From NCBI GenBank assembly GCA_009787035.1, contig WRGV01000071.1, positions 1 through 6,779 of the forward strand: 6,779 nt of DNA, in the 5' to 3' direction. Position 1 is the stretch's first letter, and every line of letters begins with the position of its first letter. The notes beneath the pieces were generated by a model. It did not search any database, was not told the origin of the DNA, and saw only the letters and a program-made list of their open reading frames with translations. Below, one piece after another: positions 1-5,227 of the stretch. Source of the DNA: Propionibacteriaceae bacterium. GTDB taxonomy: Bacteria > Actinomycetota > Actinomycetes > Propionibacteriales > Propionibacteriaceae. A program made the translations under genes and the position numbers.

Positions 1-545
1 AGCCCCACGCCGAACAGCGCCAGCGCCCCGAAGACGCCACGCCAGCCGATCCAGGCGCCGATGAAGCTGCCGATCGTCGGGGCCAGCAGCGGCGAGACGC
101 CGATCACCAGCATCAGCCGGCTCATCAGCTGCGCGGCGTCGCGGCCCACGAACCGGTCGCGGATGACGGCCGTGGCCACCACGCCCGCCGACGCGTTGAA
201 GAAGCCCATCGCCGCGCGCAGCCCGATCAGCGGGATGATCGCAGGCGCCAGCGCGCACATGATCGAGCACGCGACGTGCAGCGCCACCCCGATCATGGCC
301 GGACGACGCCGTCCGAAATGATCACTGAGCGGGCCGATCACCAGCTGCCCGATCGCCGAGCCGATCATCATGAACGTCATCGTCAGCTGCGCATTCATGG
401 CCGTCGTGTGCAGATCGGTGGCGACGTTGGGCAGATTGGGCAGGTACATGTCGGTCGAGAACGCACCCAGAGCAGCCATGGCTCCGAGCATGATCACGTA
501 CCGGGGGGTGGGGCGGCGCAGCGGAGGGGACGCGGGCGCGGTCAT
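1..545 (-). CDS. Bcr/CflA-type MFS drug exporter, N-terminal 181 residues (cut by window edge)
   Basis: This is a proton-driven inner-membrane efflux carrier of the major facilitator superfamily, DHA1 (Bcr/CflA) branch. The visible part covers roughly the first five membrane helices. Residues 16-36 form helix 1 and end in a TDMYLP motif, which is typical of the branch together with the following PNLPNVATDL. Helix 2 is followed by the loop motif GPLSDHFGRRRP (residues 71-82), the MFS motif A. AVIRDRFVG (126-134) and GVSPLLAPTIGSFIGAWIGWR (149-169) match the helix 4-5 region containing motif C-like glycines and prolines. The ATG at 545-543 overlaps the murJ TGA as ATGA, which implies translational coupling; no strong separate Shine-Dalgarno is seen. 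Substrate is unknown: family members move chloramphenicol, bicyclomycin, sulfonamides or amino acids such as cysteine. Export of a pathway product is possible given lysC upstream, but that is a guess. The stop codon lies outside the window. Confidence 0.88.
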   Translation of the reverse strand, partial: MTAPASPPLRRPTPRYVIMLGAMAALGAFSTDMYLPNLPNVATDLHTTAMNAQLTMTFMMIGSAIGQLVIGPLSDHFGRRRPAMIGVALHVACSIMCALAPAIIPLIGLRAAMGFFNASAGVVATAVIRDRFVGRDAAQLMSRLMLVIGVSPLLAPTIGSFIGAWIGWRGVFGALALFGVG

Positions 546-2215
546 GCCCGGCGCACCCGTTTCAGCAGCCCGTGCACCAGATCGGTGAACTCACCGATGC
601 GCAGCACGAGCGCCACCACCCAGAACACCAGGCAGAACACGATGCAGCCGACCACCAAGACGACGGGCTGGAACAGGTGAGCCTGGCTCGCATGCCCCAT
701 CGACCACACGACACCCAGGCCGGCGATGCCGGCGATCACGGATGCCGCGAACAGCCGCGTCCACAGCCAGCCCTGCGCCCGCAGCGCGATGCTGCCGAGC
801 TGCCGGCGCGCCAGCCACAGGAAGATCACGGCGCCCACCACGGCGCTCACGGTCTGGCCCAGCGCCATCGTCCCGACGCGGTACGTGGTCGACACCGCAG
901 TCAGCGCCACGACGACCGACAGCGCCTGGACGACGATCGTCACGACGACCTGCCAGAAGTTGGTCGCGCCGTCCTGCCGGGCCATGAAGTAGTTCTGCCG
1001 CAGCGAGTTGATGCCGAACGGGAACATGCCGATGCAGTACGCCGACATGACCAGCCACACCTGCGTGACCTGGGCGTCCGACAGCCCGGCGATCAACGTT
1101 CTGATCAAGGGGAATCCGAGCGCGATCATCGCGATCGACGCGGGGATGATGATCAGGGCGGACGAGGTCATCCCTTGTCGGATCTGTGATCGCACCGCGC
1201 CCGTGTTGCGATCAGCCCACGCCTTCGACAGGCGCGGGAACATCGCGGTCACGATCGAGGTGGTCACGATCGAGTGCGGCACCATGAACAGCTGGAACGC
1301 GTACGCCTGCACGGAGTTGCCGGCGGCGTTGTTCGCCCCGCCGCGGGCCGCGGTCAGCGCCCACGTCTGGACGAAGCTGTAGAGCGTCGTGATGGCGGCG
1401 ACGGCGAGCATCCAGCCGGACATGCGCGACGCCGTCCGGAAGCCGTAGCCGCGCCACCCGAACGTCGGACGGTAGTGGAAGCCGTCGCGGATCAGCGGCA
1501 CGATCAGGCAGGCGCCCTGCACGACGATGCTCAGCGTCGAGCCGCCGGCCAGCACCGCGATCATCTGCCACGTCCACCCGGCCGGGTCGGCGCGCTGGTG
1601 CCACATCAGGTAGAAGGCCACGAACGCGGCGATGTTGACGACGTTGGCCCACACGGGCGCCCACGCGTACGCGCGGAAGTGGCCGCGGGCGTTCAAGACC
1701 TGGCCGAGCACGGCGTACATGCCGTAGAAGAACAGCTGCGGCATGCACCAGTAGCCGAACAGGATGGCCAGCGGAATCATCGCGGGCGCATGGTGCGCGG
1801 CGCTCGTCGCGGTCAGCAGCCTGATCAACACGGGCGTCAGCGCGGTGGCCGCCACGGTGACACCGATCAGCACGAGCCAGACGAGCGTCAGCAGGCGGTT
1901 GACGAAGTCTTCGCCGCCGTCCTTCATCGCGTACGCGCGCGTGATCTGCGGGATCAGCACGGCCGTGATCAGGCCCGTGCTGAGCAGGATGTAGATCTGG
2001 TTGGGCAGCGTGTTGGCGATGTTGAACGCGTCGCCCGTCAGCGCGGTGGCCACGCACAGCGACAGCAGCTCCAGCTTGGCGAAGCCCAGCACGCGCGAAA
2101 CCAGCGTGCCGACGGCCAGATTGGCGCTGTTGCGTCCCACCTGATTGATGCGCTGATCAACCTGATCACGCATCGCCGCGACGTGATCAGGCCCGCCCGT
2201 GGGATCGGTGCTCAC
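542..2215 (-). CDS. murJ: MurJ/MviN-family lipid II flippase
   Basis: The product is a polytopic membrane protein of 557 residues that moves lipid-linked peptidoglycan precursor (lipid II) across the cytoplasmic membrane. The protein is hydrophobic nearly throughout, consistent with about 14 helices. The MurJ signature is near the N terminus: [12 protein letters not shown] (residues 36-47) and [12 protein letters not shown] (61-72). From memory of E. coli MurJ, Arg41 here matches the first essential arginine (Arg18) and Asp62 matches Asp39; the second arginine (Arg24) is Lys47 here, a conservative change. The C terminus is basic (GLLKRVRRA). The long pseudokinase extension of mycobacterial MviN is absent. 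I chose the GTG at 2215-2213 because it overlaps the lysC stop as GTGA; an ATG at codon 14 is an alternative but has no ribosome site. The frame stays open upstream into lysC, which is a shadow. The TGA at 544-542 overlaps the MFS start. Location downstream of lysC is unusual for this gene. Confidence 0.93.
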   Translation of the reverse strand: MSTDPTGGPDHVAAMRDQVDQRINQVGRNSANLAVGTLVSRVLGFAKLELLSLCVATALTGDAFNIANTLPNQIYILLSTGLITAVLIPQITRAYAMKDGGEDFVNRLLTLVWLVLIGVTVAATALTPVLIRLLTATSAAHHAPAMIPLAILFGYWCMPQLFFYGMYAVLGQVLNARGHFRAYAWAPVWANVVNIAAFVAFYLMWHQRADPAGWTWQMIAVLAGGSTLSIVVQGACLIVPLIRDGFHYRPTFGWRGYGFRTASRMSGWMLAVAAITTLYSFVQTWALTAARGGANNAAGNSVQAYAFQLFMVPHSIVTTSIVTAMFPRLSKAWADRNTGAVRSQIRQGMTSSALIIIPASIAMIALGFPLIRTLIAGLSDAQVTQVWLVMSAYCIGMFPFGINSLRQNYFMARQDGATNFWQVVVTIVVQALSVVVALTAVSTTYRVGTMALGQTVSAVVGAVIFLWLARRQLGSIALRAQGWLWTRLFAASVIAGIAGLGVVWSMGHASQAHLFQPVVLVVGCIVFCLVFWVVALVLRIGEFTDLVHGLLKRVRRA

Positions 2216-2730
2216 CGCCCCGTCCCGGCGTAGACGACGGCCTCGGTCTGGGCGTCGAGCTGGAAGGCGCTGTGCGCGGCCTGGATGGCACGGGCGGCAT
2301 CCTTGGCCGCCACGACGACGCTGATGCGGATCTCGGACGTGCTGATCATGTCCAGGTTGATGTCCGCCTTCGCCAGCGCGTCGAAGAAGCTGGCCGTCAC
2401 GCCGGGATGCGTCCGCATGCCGACGCCCACGACCGACACCTTGGCGATGTCCTGGTTGTAGGCGAGGCCCTCGAAACCGATCTCGGCCTGGATGCGCTTG
2501 AGCGCATCGCGGGCCTTCGCGGCCTCGCTGTGCGGCAGCGTGAACGAGATGTCGGTGCGTCCCAGGCCGGCGCGCGAGACATTCTGGACGATCATGTCGA
2601 TGTTGATCTCTTCGTCCGCGATCGCGCGGAAGATGCGCGCCGCCGTGCCGATCGTGTCGGGCACGCCGATCACGGTGACCTTGCCTTCGGACGCGTCGTG
2701 GGCGATGCCGCTGATGATGGCCTGTTCCAC
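2212..2730 (-). CDS. lysC: Aspartate kinase beta (regulatory) subunit from an in-frame internal start
   Basis: This is a second translation product of lysC: GTG at 2730-2728 is codon 258 of the alpha frame and shares its stop. It has AAGGAG at 2744-2739, eight bases upstream, a better ribosome site than expected by chance inside a coding region. The product would be 172 residues and consist only of the two ACT domains, beginning (M)[11 protein letters not shown]. As I recall, Corynebacterium glutamicum LysC beta is also 172 residues and begins MEEAVLTGVATD, so both length and position agree. In that family two alpha and two beta chains form the enzyme and inhibitors bind at alpha-beta ACT interfaces. 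Expression is inferred from sequence; not every actinobacterial lysC makes a separate beta chain. Confidence 0.75.
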   Translation of the reverse strand: MEQAIISGIAHDASEGKVTVIGVPDTIGTAARIFRAIADEEINIDMIVQNVSRAGLGRTDISFTLPHSEAAKARDALKRIQAEIGFEGLAYNQDIAKVSVVGVGMRTHPGVTASFFDALAKADINLDMISTSEIRISVVVAAKDAARAIQAAHSAFQLDAQTEAVVYAGTGR

Positions 2731-3501
2731 GGGTAGATCTCCTTGTCGGCGGTGTTGATCGATGATCGTCTGATCGACGACCCAGGTGCCCGGGTTTTCG
2801 CTGAACGACGAGCGGACGTGGATCGGCACGCGCTCGCTGCGCGCGTACTCGACGCAGCGCAGGTGCAGCACCTTGGCGCCGCACGCGGCCAGCTCCAACA
2901 TCTCCTCGTAGCTGAGCACCGGCACGCGCTTGGCGTGCGTGACCACCCGCGGATCGGCGGTGAAGACGCCGTCCACGTCGGTGTAGATCTCGCAGTACTG
3001 CGCGCCCACCGCGGCGGCCAGCGCGACGGCCGTAGTGTCGGACGCGCCGCGTCCCAGCGTCGTGACGTCCTTCGTGTCCTGCGAGACGCCCTGGAAACCG
3101 GCGACGATCACCACGTCGCCCTCGTCCAGGCTTGTCAGGATGCGTCCGGGCGTGATGTCGATGATGCGGGCGTTGCCGTGCGTGCCCGTCGTGATCACCC
3201 CGGCCTGCGAGCCGGTGTAGCTCAACGCGGGCACGCCCAAGTCGATCAGCGCCATCGCCAGCAGCGCCGCCGACTGGCGTTCGCCCGTCGTCAGCAGCAT
3301 GTCGAGCTCGCGCGGTTGCGGATGCGGCGAGACGCGCAGGGCCAGGTCGAGAAGCTCGTCCGTGGTGTCGCCCATCGCGCTGATCACGATCACGACATCA
3401 TTTCCGTCGCGCTTGGTCGCCGCGATGCGCTCGGCGACGCGCTGGATCGACTCGGCGTCGGCCACCGATGAGCCACCGAACTTCTGCACGACGCGCGCCA
3501 C
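2212..3501 (-). CDS. lysC: Aspartate kinase, alpha subunit, with two C-terminal ACT domains
   Basis: This cytosolic enzyme phosphorylates L-aspartate with ATP to aspartyl phosphate, the first step toward diaminopimelate, lysine, threonine and methionine. It has 429 residues, close to the 421 of the Corynebacterium enzyme. The kinase domain shows KFGGSSV (residues 7-13), TTGERQSA (71-78), GRGASDTT (150-157) and [13 protein letters not shown] (173-185). Two ACT domains follow, at about 265-340 and 350-425, and should bind feedback inhibitors. QNVS (306-309) and DIS (317-319) align with the Corynebacterium feedback region; Ser309 corresponds to Ser301 there and Ser319 to Thr311 (alignment from memory). 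Start is GTG at 3501-3499 with GGGAGG five bases upstream. It heads the lysC-murJ-MFS operon; no asd (aspartate semialdehyde dehydrogenase) gene follows, unlike in many actinobacteria. An internal start gives the beta subunit. Confidence 0.96.
   Translation of the reverse strand: MARVVQKFGGSSVADAESIQRVAERIAATKRDGNDVVIVISAMGDTTDELLDLALRVSPHPQPRELDMLLTTGERQSAALLAMALIDLGVPALSYTGSQAGVITTGTHGNARIIDITPGRILTSLDEGDVVIVAGFQGVSQDTKDVTTLGRGASDTTAVALAAAVGAQYCEIYTDVDGVFTADPRVVTHAKRVPVLSYEEMLELAACGAKVLHLRCVEYARSERVPIHVRSSFSENPGTWVVDQTIIDQHRRQGDLPVEQAIISGIAHDASEGKVTVIGVPDTIGTAARIFRAIADEEINIDMIVQNVSRAGLGRTDISFTLPHSEAAKARDALKRIQAEIGFEGLAYNQDIAKVSVVGVGMRTHPGVTASFFDALAKADINLDMISTSEIRISVVVAAKDAARAIQAAHSAFQLDAQTEAVVYAGTGR
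2739..2744 (-). promoter_or_regulatory. Shine-Dalgarno for the lysC internal start
   Basis: AAGGAG on the minus strand, eight bases before the internal GTG at 2730. It decides the start of the beta subunit. Confidence 0.7.
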
Positions 3502-3505
3502 GCGG

Positions 3506-3513
3506 GCCTCCCC
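3506..3513 (-). promoter_or_regulatory. Shine-Dalgarno of lysC alpha start
   Basis: GGGGAGGC on the minus strand, with its GGGAGG core five bases from the GTG at 3501. It supports GTG at 3501 as the start; the next in-frame GTG (codon 5) is too close to the site. Confidence 0.7.
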
Positions 3514-3534
3514 TCAGCCGTCTAAGCCGGGACG

Positions 3535-3540
3535 ATTCTA
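3535..3540 (-). promoter_or_regulatory. Candidate -10 element of the lysC operon
   Basis: TAGAAT on the minus strand differs from TATAAT at one position and lies 33 bases before the lysC start, leaving a short leader with the Shine-Dalgarno. No good -35 hexamer is found 16-19 bases upstream, so the call is tentative. No leader peptide or riboswitch fits in this short leader. Confidence 0.4.
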
Positions 3541-3585
3541 TCCTGAGGACGGCCGTTGCCCCGGTTTGGTCACGGGGGCGGCCGG

Positions 3586-3591
3586 TATCAT
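3586..3591 (+). promoter_or_regulatory. Candidate -10 element of the DUF1707 gene (leaderless)
   Basis: TATCAT ends seven bases before the A of the ATG at 3599, so transcription would begin at or beside the start codon. There is no Shine-Dalgarno before either ATG. Leaderless messages are common in actinobacteria. The -35 region is not clear. Confidence 0.45.
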
Positions 3592-3598
3592 GTGCGGT

Positions 3599-4051
3599 AT
3601 GTCCCAGAATCCGGCCGATCGTCGCAGCGTGCGCATCGGCGATGCCGAGCGCGATGCCGCCGTTGAGAAGCTGCGCGAGCATCTGGTGGCCGGACGCCTC
3701 AGCATGGAGGAGTTCGACGACCGCATGGCCAAGGCCGTGGCGGCCAAGACGTCCGCCGACCTGGATCCGCTGTTCGCCGATCTGCCGCGCGACCCGAACG
3801 CCGTGGACGGGGTCAGCGTGTGGCGCCCGCCGGCCCCGCCGGCATCCACGCGGCAGACGACGCTGCGCACCGTCCAGCGCTGGATGATGGCCGTGACGCC
3901 GCTGGTGATCGTGCTGTGGGTGCTGAACGTGCCGAAGATGTGGGTGATCATCGTGATCTGGATCGTGGTGTTCGTGGTGCTCGGCAAGGTCGAGCGCATG
4001 CTGGGCCAGCCGAACCGTCCCCAGGCCGACGACCGGCGCAGCCTGTACTGA
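3599..4051 (+). CDS. DUF1707 (SHOCT-like) domain membrane protein
   Basis: A 150-residue protein of unknown function. Residues 11-63 form the DUF1707 domain, recognisable from RIGDAERDAA (12-21), LREHLVAGRLSMEEFDDRM (25-43) and DLDPLFADLP (54-63). This domain sits at the N terminus of many small actinobacterial membrane proteins. A short proline-rich linker follows (77-82), then two membrane helices at about 95-110 and 113-129, and a charged tail ending in DDRRSLY. The N-terminal domain is probably cytoplasmic. It is transcribed away from lysC across a gap of under 100 bp. An in-frame ATG at 3590 would add three residues (MCG) but overlaps the candidate -10, so 3599 is preferred. A 14-bp palindrome begins directly after the stop. 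Confidence 0.85.
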   Translation: MSQNPADRRSVRIGDAERDAAVEKLREHLVAGRLSMEEFDDRMAKAVAAKTSADLDPLFADLPRDPNAVDGVSVWRPPAPPASTRQTTLRTVQRWMMAVTPLVIVLWVLNVPKMWVIIVIWIVVFVVLGKVERMLGQPNRPQADDRRSLY

Positions 4052-4065
4052 GCCGCCCGGGCGGC
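4052..4065 (+). terminator. GC palindrome after the DUF1707 stop, possible terminator
   Basis: GCCGCCCGGGCGGC is a perfect 14-bp inverted repeat starting at the base after the TGA. It can fold as a 5-bp stem with a CCGG loop. No T tract follows, so this is at best a non-canonical terminator or an RNA 3' end stabiliser. Confidence 0.35.
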
Positions 4066-4073
4066 GAAATGGA

Positions 4074-4104
4074 TTGGTCAGGCGGGCCGTCGCTCCGGTA
4101 AGCT
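4074..4104 (+). promoter_or_regulatory. Candidate tRNA-Ser promoter
   Basis: TTGGTC (4074-4079) and TAAGCT (4099-4104) are spaced by 19 bases and end seven bases before the mature tRNA 5' end. Both hexamers are imperfect, so this is a placement by position as much as by match. Confidence 0.35.
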
Positions 4105-4111
4105 GTCCGGC

Positions 4112-4199
4112 GGTGACGTGTCTGAGCGGCCGAAAGAGCTCGCCTCGAAAGCGAGTGTGGAGCAATCCACCGAGGGTTCAAATCCCTCCGTCACCGCCA
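4112..4199 (+). tRNA. tRNA-Ser, anticodon CGA (reads UCG)
   Basis: A full class II cloverleaf can be drawn. The 7-bp acceptor stem pairs GGTGACG (4112-4118) with CGTCACC (4189-4195). The anticodon stem pairs CTCGC (4139-4143) with GCGAG (4151-4155) around the loop CTCGAAA, giving anticodon CGA at 4146-4148. The long variable arm GTGG...CCAC (4157-4169) is the serine hallmark. The T stem is GAGGG/CCCTC (4172-4176, 4184-4188) with loop TTCAAAT. The discriminator is G4196 and CCA is encoded at 4197-4199. Genes of mobile-element type begin downstream, so its 3' half is the likely integration site. Confidence 0.96.
4172..4199 (+). other. Presumed attachment site (attL/attR core) at tRNA 3' end
   Basis: Tyrosine integrases commonly recombine in the T arm to 3' end of tRNA genes and restore the gene with element-carried sequence. 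Core-type genes stop here and element-type genes begin just beyond. The matching second copy and the integrase are not in the window, so the exact core is inferred. Confidence 0.4.
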
Positions 4200-4207
4200 C
4201 AAGGATT

Positions 4208-4250
4208 CGCCTCTGACAAGCACTGATAGGTGCCAGTCGGAGGCGTTTCT
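4208..4250 (+). terminator. Hairpin terminator after tRNA-Ser
   Basis: CGCCTCTGAC (4208-4217) pairs with GTCGGAGGCG (4236-4245) over 10 bp with one G-U. An inner stem GCAC/GTGC (4220-4223, 4230-4233) extends it past a 2x2 internal loop. TTTCT follows. This is a good intrinsic terminator for the tRNA transcript. It lies on the element side of the presumed junction. Confidence 0.65.
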
Positions 4251-4687
4251 ATGTCAGCTGGCGATTAACGGGCGATTAGCTTGTGCGGAGTTGAGCAAGC
4301 GCTAGCGCCTGTCGTGCTGGCTTGAACCTTGTCGAGGGTCGTCTTCGCGCGTGCGGGTTTGCCCTTCATCGGTGCCTCTCTGGGCCGAAGCGCCGTCCGA
4401 TCCGGGCGGGATGGGCGCCCATTGTGGTGCCGACGGGTTTGCCAGCAAGAATCGGCGTGGTTTCTACAGCGCGGGGGGAGGTAGCGGGCGGTGGCGCGTC
4501 GTTCTTCGGGTGCGCTCGGCGGTCAGTTTTCGGGGCAGTCCCGTTCGGCTGTTGTCAGCACCTCGCGCGCGACCCCCCGGGAAATCGACTGGGGAGAGAG
4601 CAGCAACGTCGGGGCGCGGGAGGTTGCCCGTACGAAAGTCTGTGATATTTCTGAGGGGTGGCCGTCCCGTTGCCTCGGCGCCGCGCT
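4251..4687. other. Gene-poor strip between tRNA and HNH gene
   Basis: About 440 bp with no recognisable gene on either strand. Open frames exist in several phases but lack steady GC-rich third positions, use rare codons such as AGA and resemble no family I know. Visible structure: the 8-bp direct repeats at 4260-4278, a perfect palindrome GCGCTAGCGC at 4299-4308, and a GCTTG/CAAGC inverted pair (4279-4283, 4296-4300). A 34-codon minus-strand frame at 4265-4369, with AGAGG upstream of its ATG, is too weak to call. The strip may be an attachment region plus the decayed end of an element module. Confidence 0.5.
4260..4278. repeat. Two direct copies of GGCGATTA, 11-bp period
   Basis: GGCGATTA occurs at 4260-4267 and 4271-4278. 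The 11-bp step, close to one helical turn, beside the presumed attachment site resembles paired binding sites for an integrase arm domain or excisionase. Function is inferred from place and spacing only. Confidence 0.4.
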
Positions 4688-4691
4688 TCAC
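4464..4691 (-). CDS. Doubtful small protein coupled to the HNH gene
   Basis: The HNH stop and a GTG start share GTGA (4691-4688), the same 4-nt overlap used elsewhere in this window. The frame runs 75 codons to a TAG at 4466-4464 and begins (M)KRGAEATGRPPLRNITD. It is rich in arginine and proline, with no membrane segment and no motif I recognise. Many phages carry a small terminase subunit gene right after an HNH gene, and such proteins start with a basic glycine/proline-rich stretch, so a truncated small terminase is one possibility, but there is no real sequence support. Third positions are only moderately GC-rich, unlike the neighbours. It may be a remnant or no gene at all. Confidence 0.25.
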   Translation of the reverse strand: MKRGAEATGRPPLRNITDFRTGNLPRPDVAALSPVDFPGGRARGADNSRTGLPRKLTAERTRRTTRHRPLPPPAL

Positions 4692-4999
4692 CAACCAGAC
4701 GTCGGGTTGCCGGTCGTCGGTGTTGGTCTGGTCGCCCAGTCGTCGGGCATGTCACGGTCGCCCCAGGCGCGGTTGCAGCTGCGGTGGGCGGGCTGCCACA
4801 GGCTTGATACCCATGTGAGTTCGGGGTGCCGCTTGCGGGACTTGGTGTGTTGGACGGTGCAGCCCATCGGGTCGGTGCCGGGCAGGTCGTAGTCGATGAC
4901 GCGACCGCAGATGCAGCAGGGCAGGTGTTGGGCGCGGCCTCGGCGCTTGACGGTGGCGAGCGCTTGTTCGGCGGCGTGGCCGTTCCATTGACGCGGCAT
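4688..4999 (-). CDS. Small HNH endonuclease
   Basis: A 103-residue protein with an HNH nuclease fold, expected to cut DNA with a metal ion. A zinc-binding pair Cys28/Cys31 (CCIC) is followed by VQHTKSR (49-55), holding the first catalytic histidine (His51), and by LWQPAHRSCNRAWG (67-80), the typical actinophage form of the second half with His72, Cys75 and Asn76. Cys75 probably completes the zinc site with the CxxC. The N terminus is basic; the tail after residue 84 is proline/threonine-rich and likely disordered. The ATG at 4999 has AGGAG eight bases upstream. In phages and some satellites such proteins sit beside the packaging terminase and assist DNA cleavage; here no clear terminase follows. 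A homing or free-standing nuclease is the alternative. Confidence 0.85.
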   Translation of the reverse strand: MPRQWNGHAAEQALATVKRRGRAQHLPCCICGRVIDYDLPGTDPMGCTVQHTKSRKRHPELTWVSSLWQPAHRSCNRAWGDRDMPDDWATRPTPTTGNPTSGW

Positions 5000-5227
5000 G
5001 GTGGTGTCTCCTGATCGTGTAGCGGGATAGTGGAGAGCCCGTGCCCCTGGTGCGCTGGTGCTGGTAGGTGCTGTCGGTCGGGGCGCGCCCGGGTCTGAGG
5101 TTCACGCCATACGTGGCGGGGCTTCTACCGGTTCCGGGTTTCACACAGGCTGGCAGGCCCTATGACGCCCGTATGCGCGGCACCACGGAGTGGGGTTACC
5201 CACGTGGGCCGTCCTATCCGGTCAGTG
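5000..5227. other. Intergenic gap between ATPase and HNH genes
   Basis: No gene is supported in this 228-bp gap. It contains nested hairpins at 5190-5208 and three GGTGC copies (5049-5053, 5057-5061, 5067-5071). A promoter for the HNH gene may lie here, but I see no convincing hexamers. Confidence 0.45.
5190..5208 (-). terminator. Overlapping hairpins downstream of ATPase gene, possible terminator
   Basis: Read on the plus strand, GTGGG-GTTA-CCCAC-GTGGG holds three blocks in which the middle CCCAC (5199-5203) can pair with either flank; CCCACGTGGG (5199-5208) is also a perfect palindrome. It lies 20-38 bases past the ATPase stop. There is no T tract on the minus strand, so termination is only suggested by position; an operator is equally possible. 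Confidence 0.3.

Noticed and set aside
2216..2884. N-terminal extension of the murJ frame by 223 codons
   Set aside because: It lies wholly inside lysC, is arginine-rich low-complexity sequence and has no homology to MurJ; the GTGA overlap marks the true start.
1274..3471. Long plus-strand open frames opposite murJ and lysC
   Set aside because: They are antisense shadows of GC-rich genes, with arginine/histidine/glutamine-rich translations and no recognisable domain.
3299..3598. Upstream extension of the DUF1707 frame to 3299
   Set aside because: It would run antisense through the start of lysC; the DUF1707 domain begins right after the ATG at 3599.
4265..4369. 34-codon minus-strand frame MKGKPARAKTTLDK...
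   Set aside because: It has only a modest ribosome site, no homology I recognise, and it runs over the direct repeats and palindrome near the attachment site.
4322..4892. Overlapping plus-strand open frames in the strip after the tRNA
   Set aside because: Three frames are open at once, none has a Shine-Dalgarno and family match, and the right part is antisense to the HNH gene.
4752..5144. 130-codon minus-strand frame overlapping the HNH gene
   Set aside because: It is out of frame with the HNH protein, which has clear motifs and a good ribosome site; the translation is arginine/proline low-complexity.
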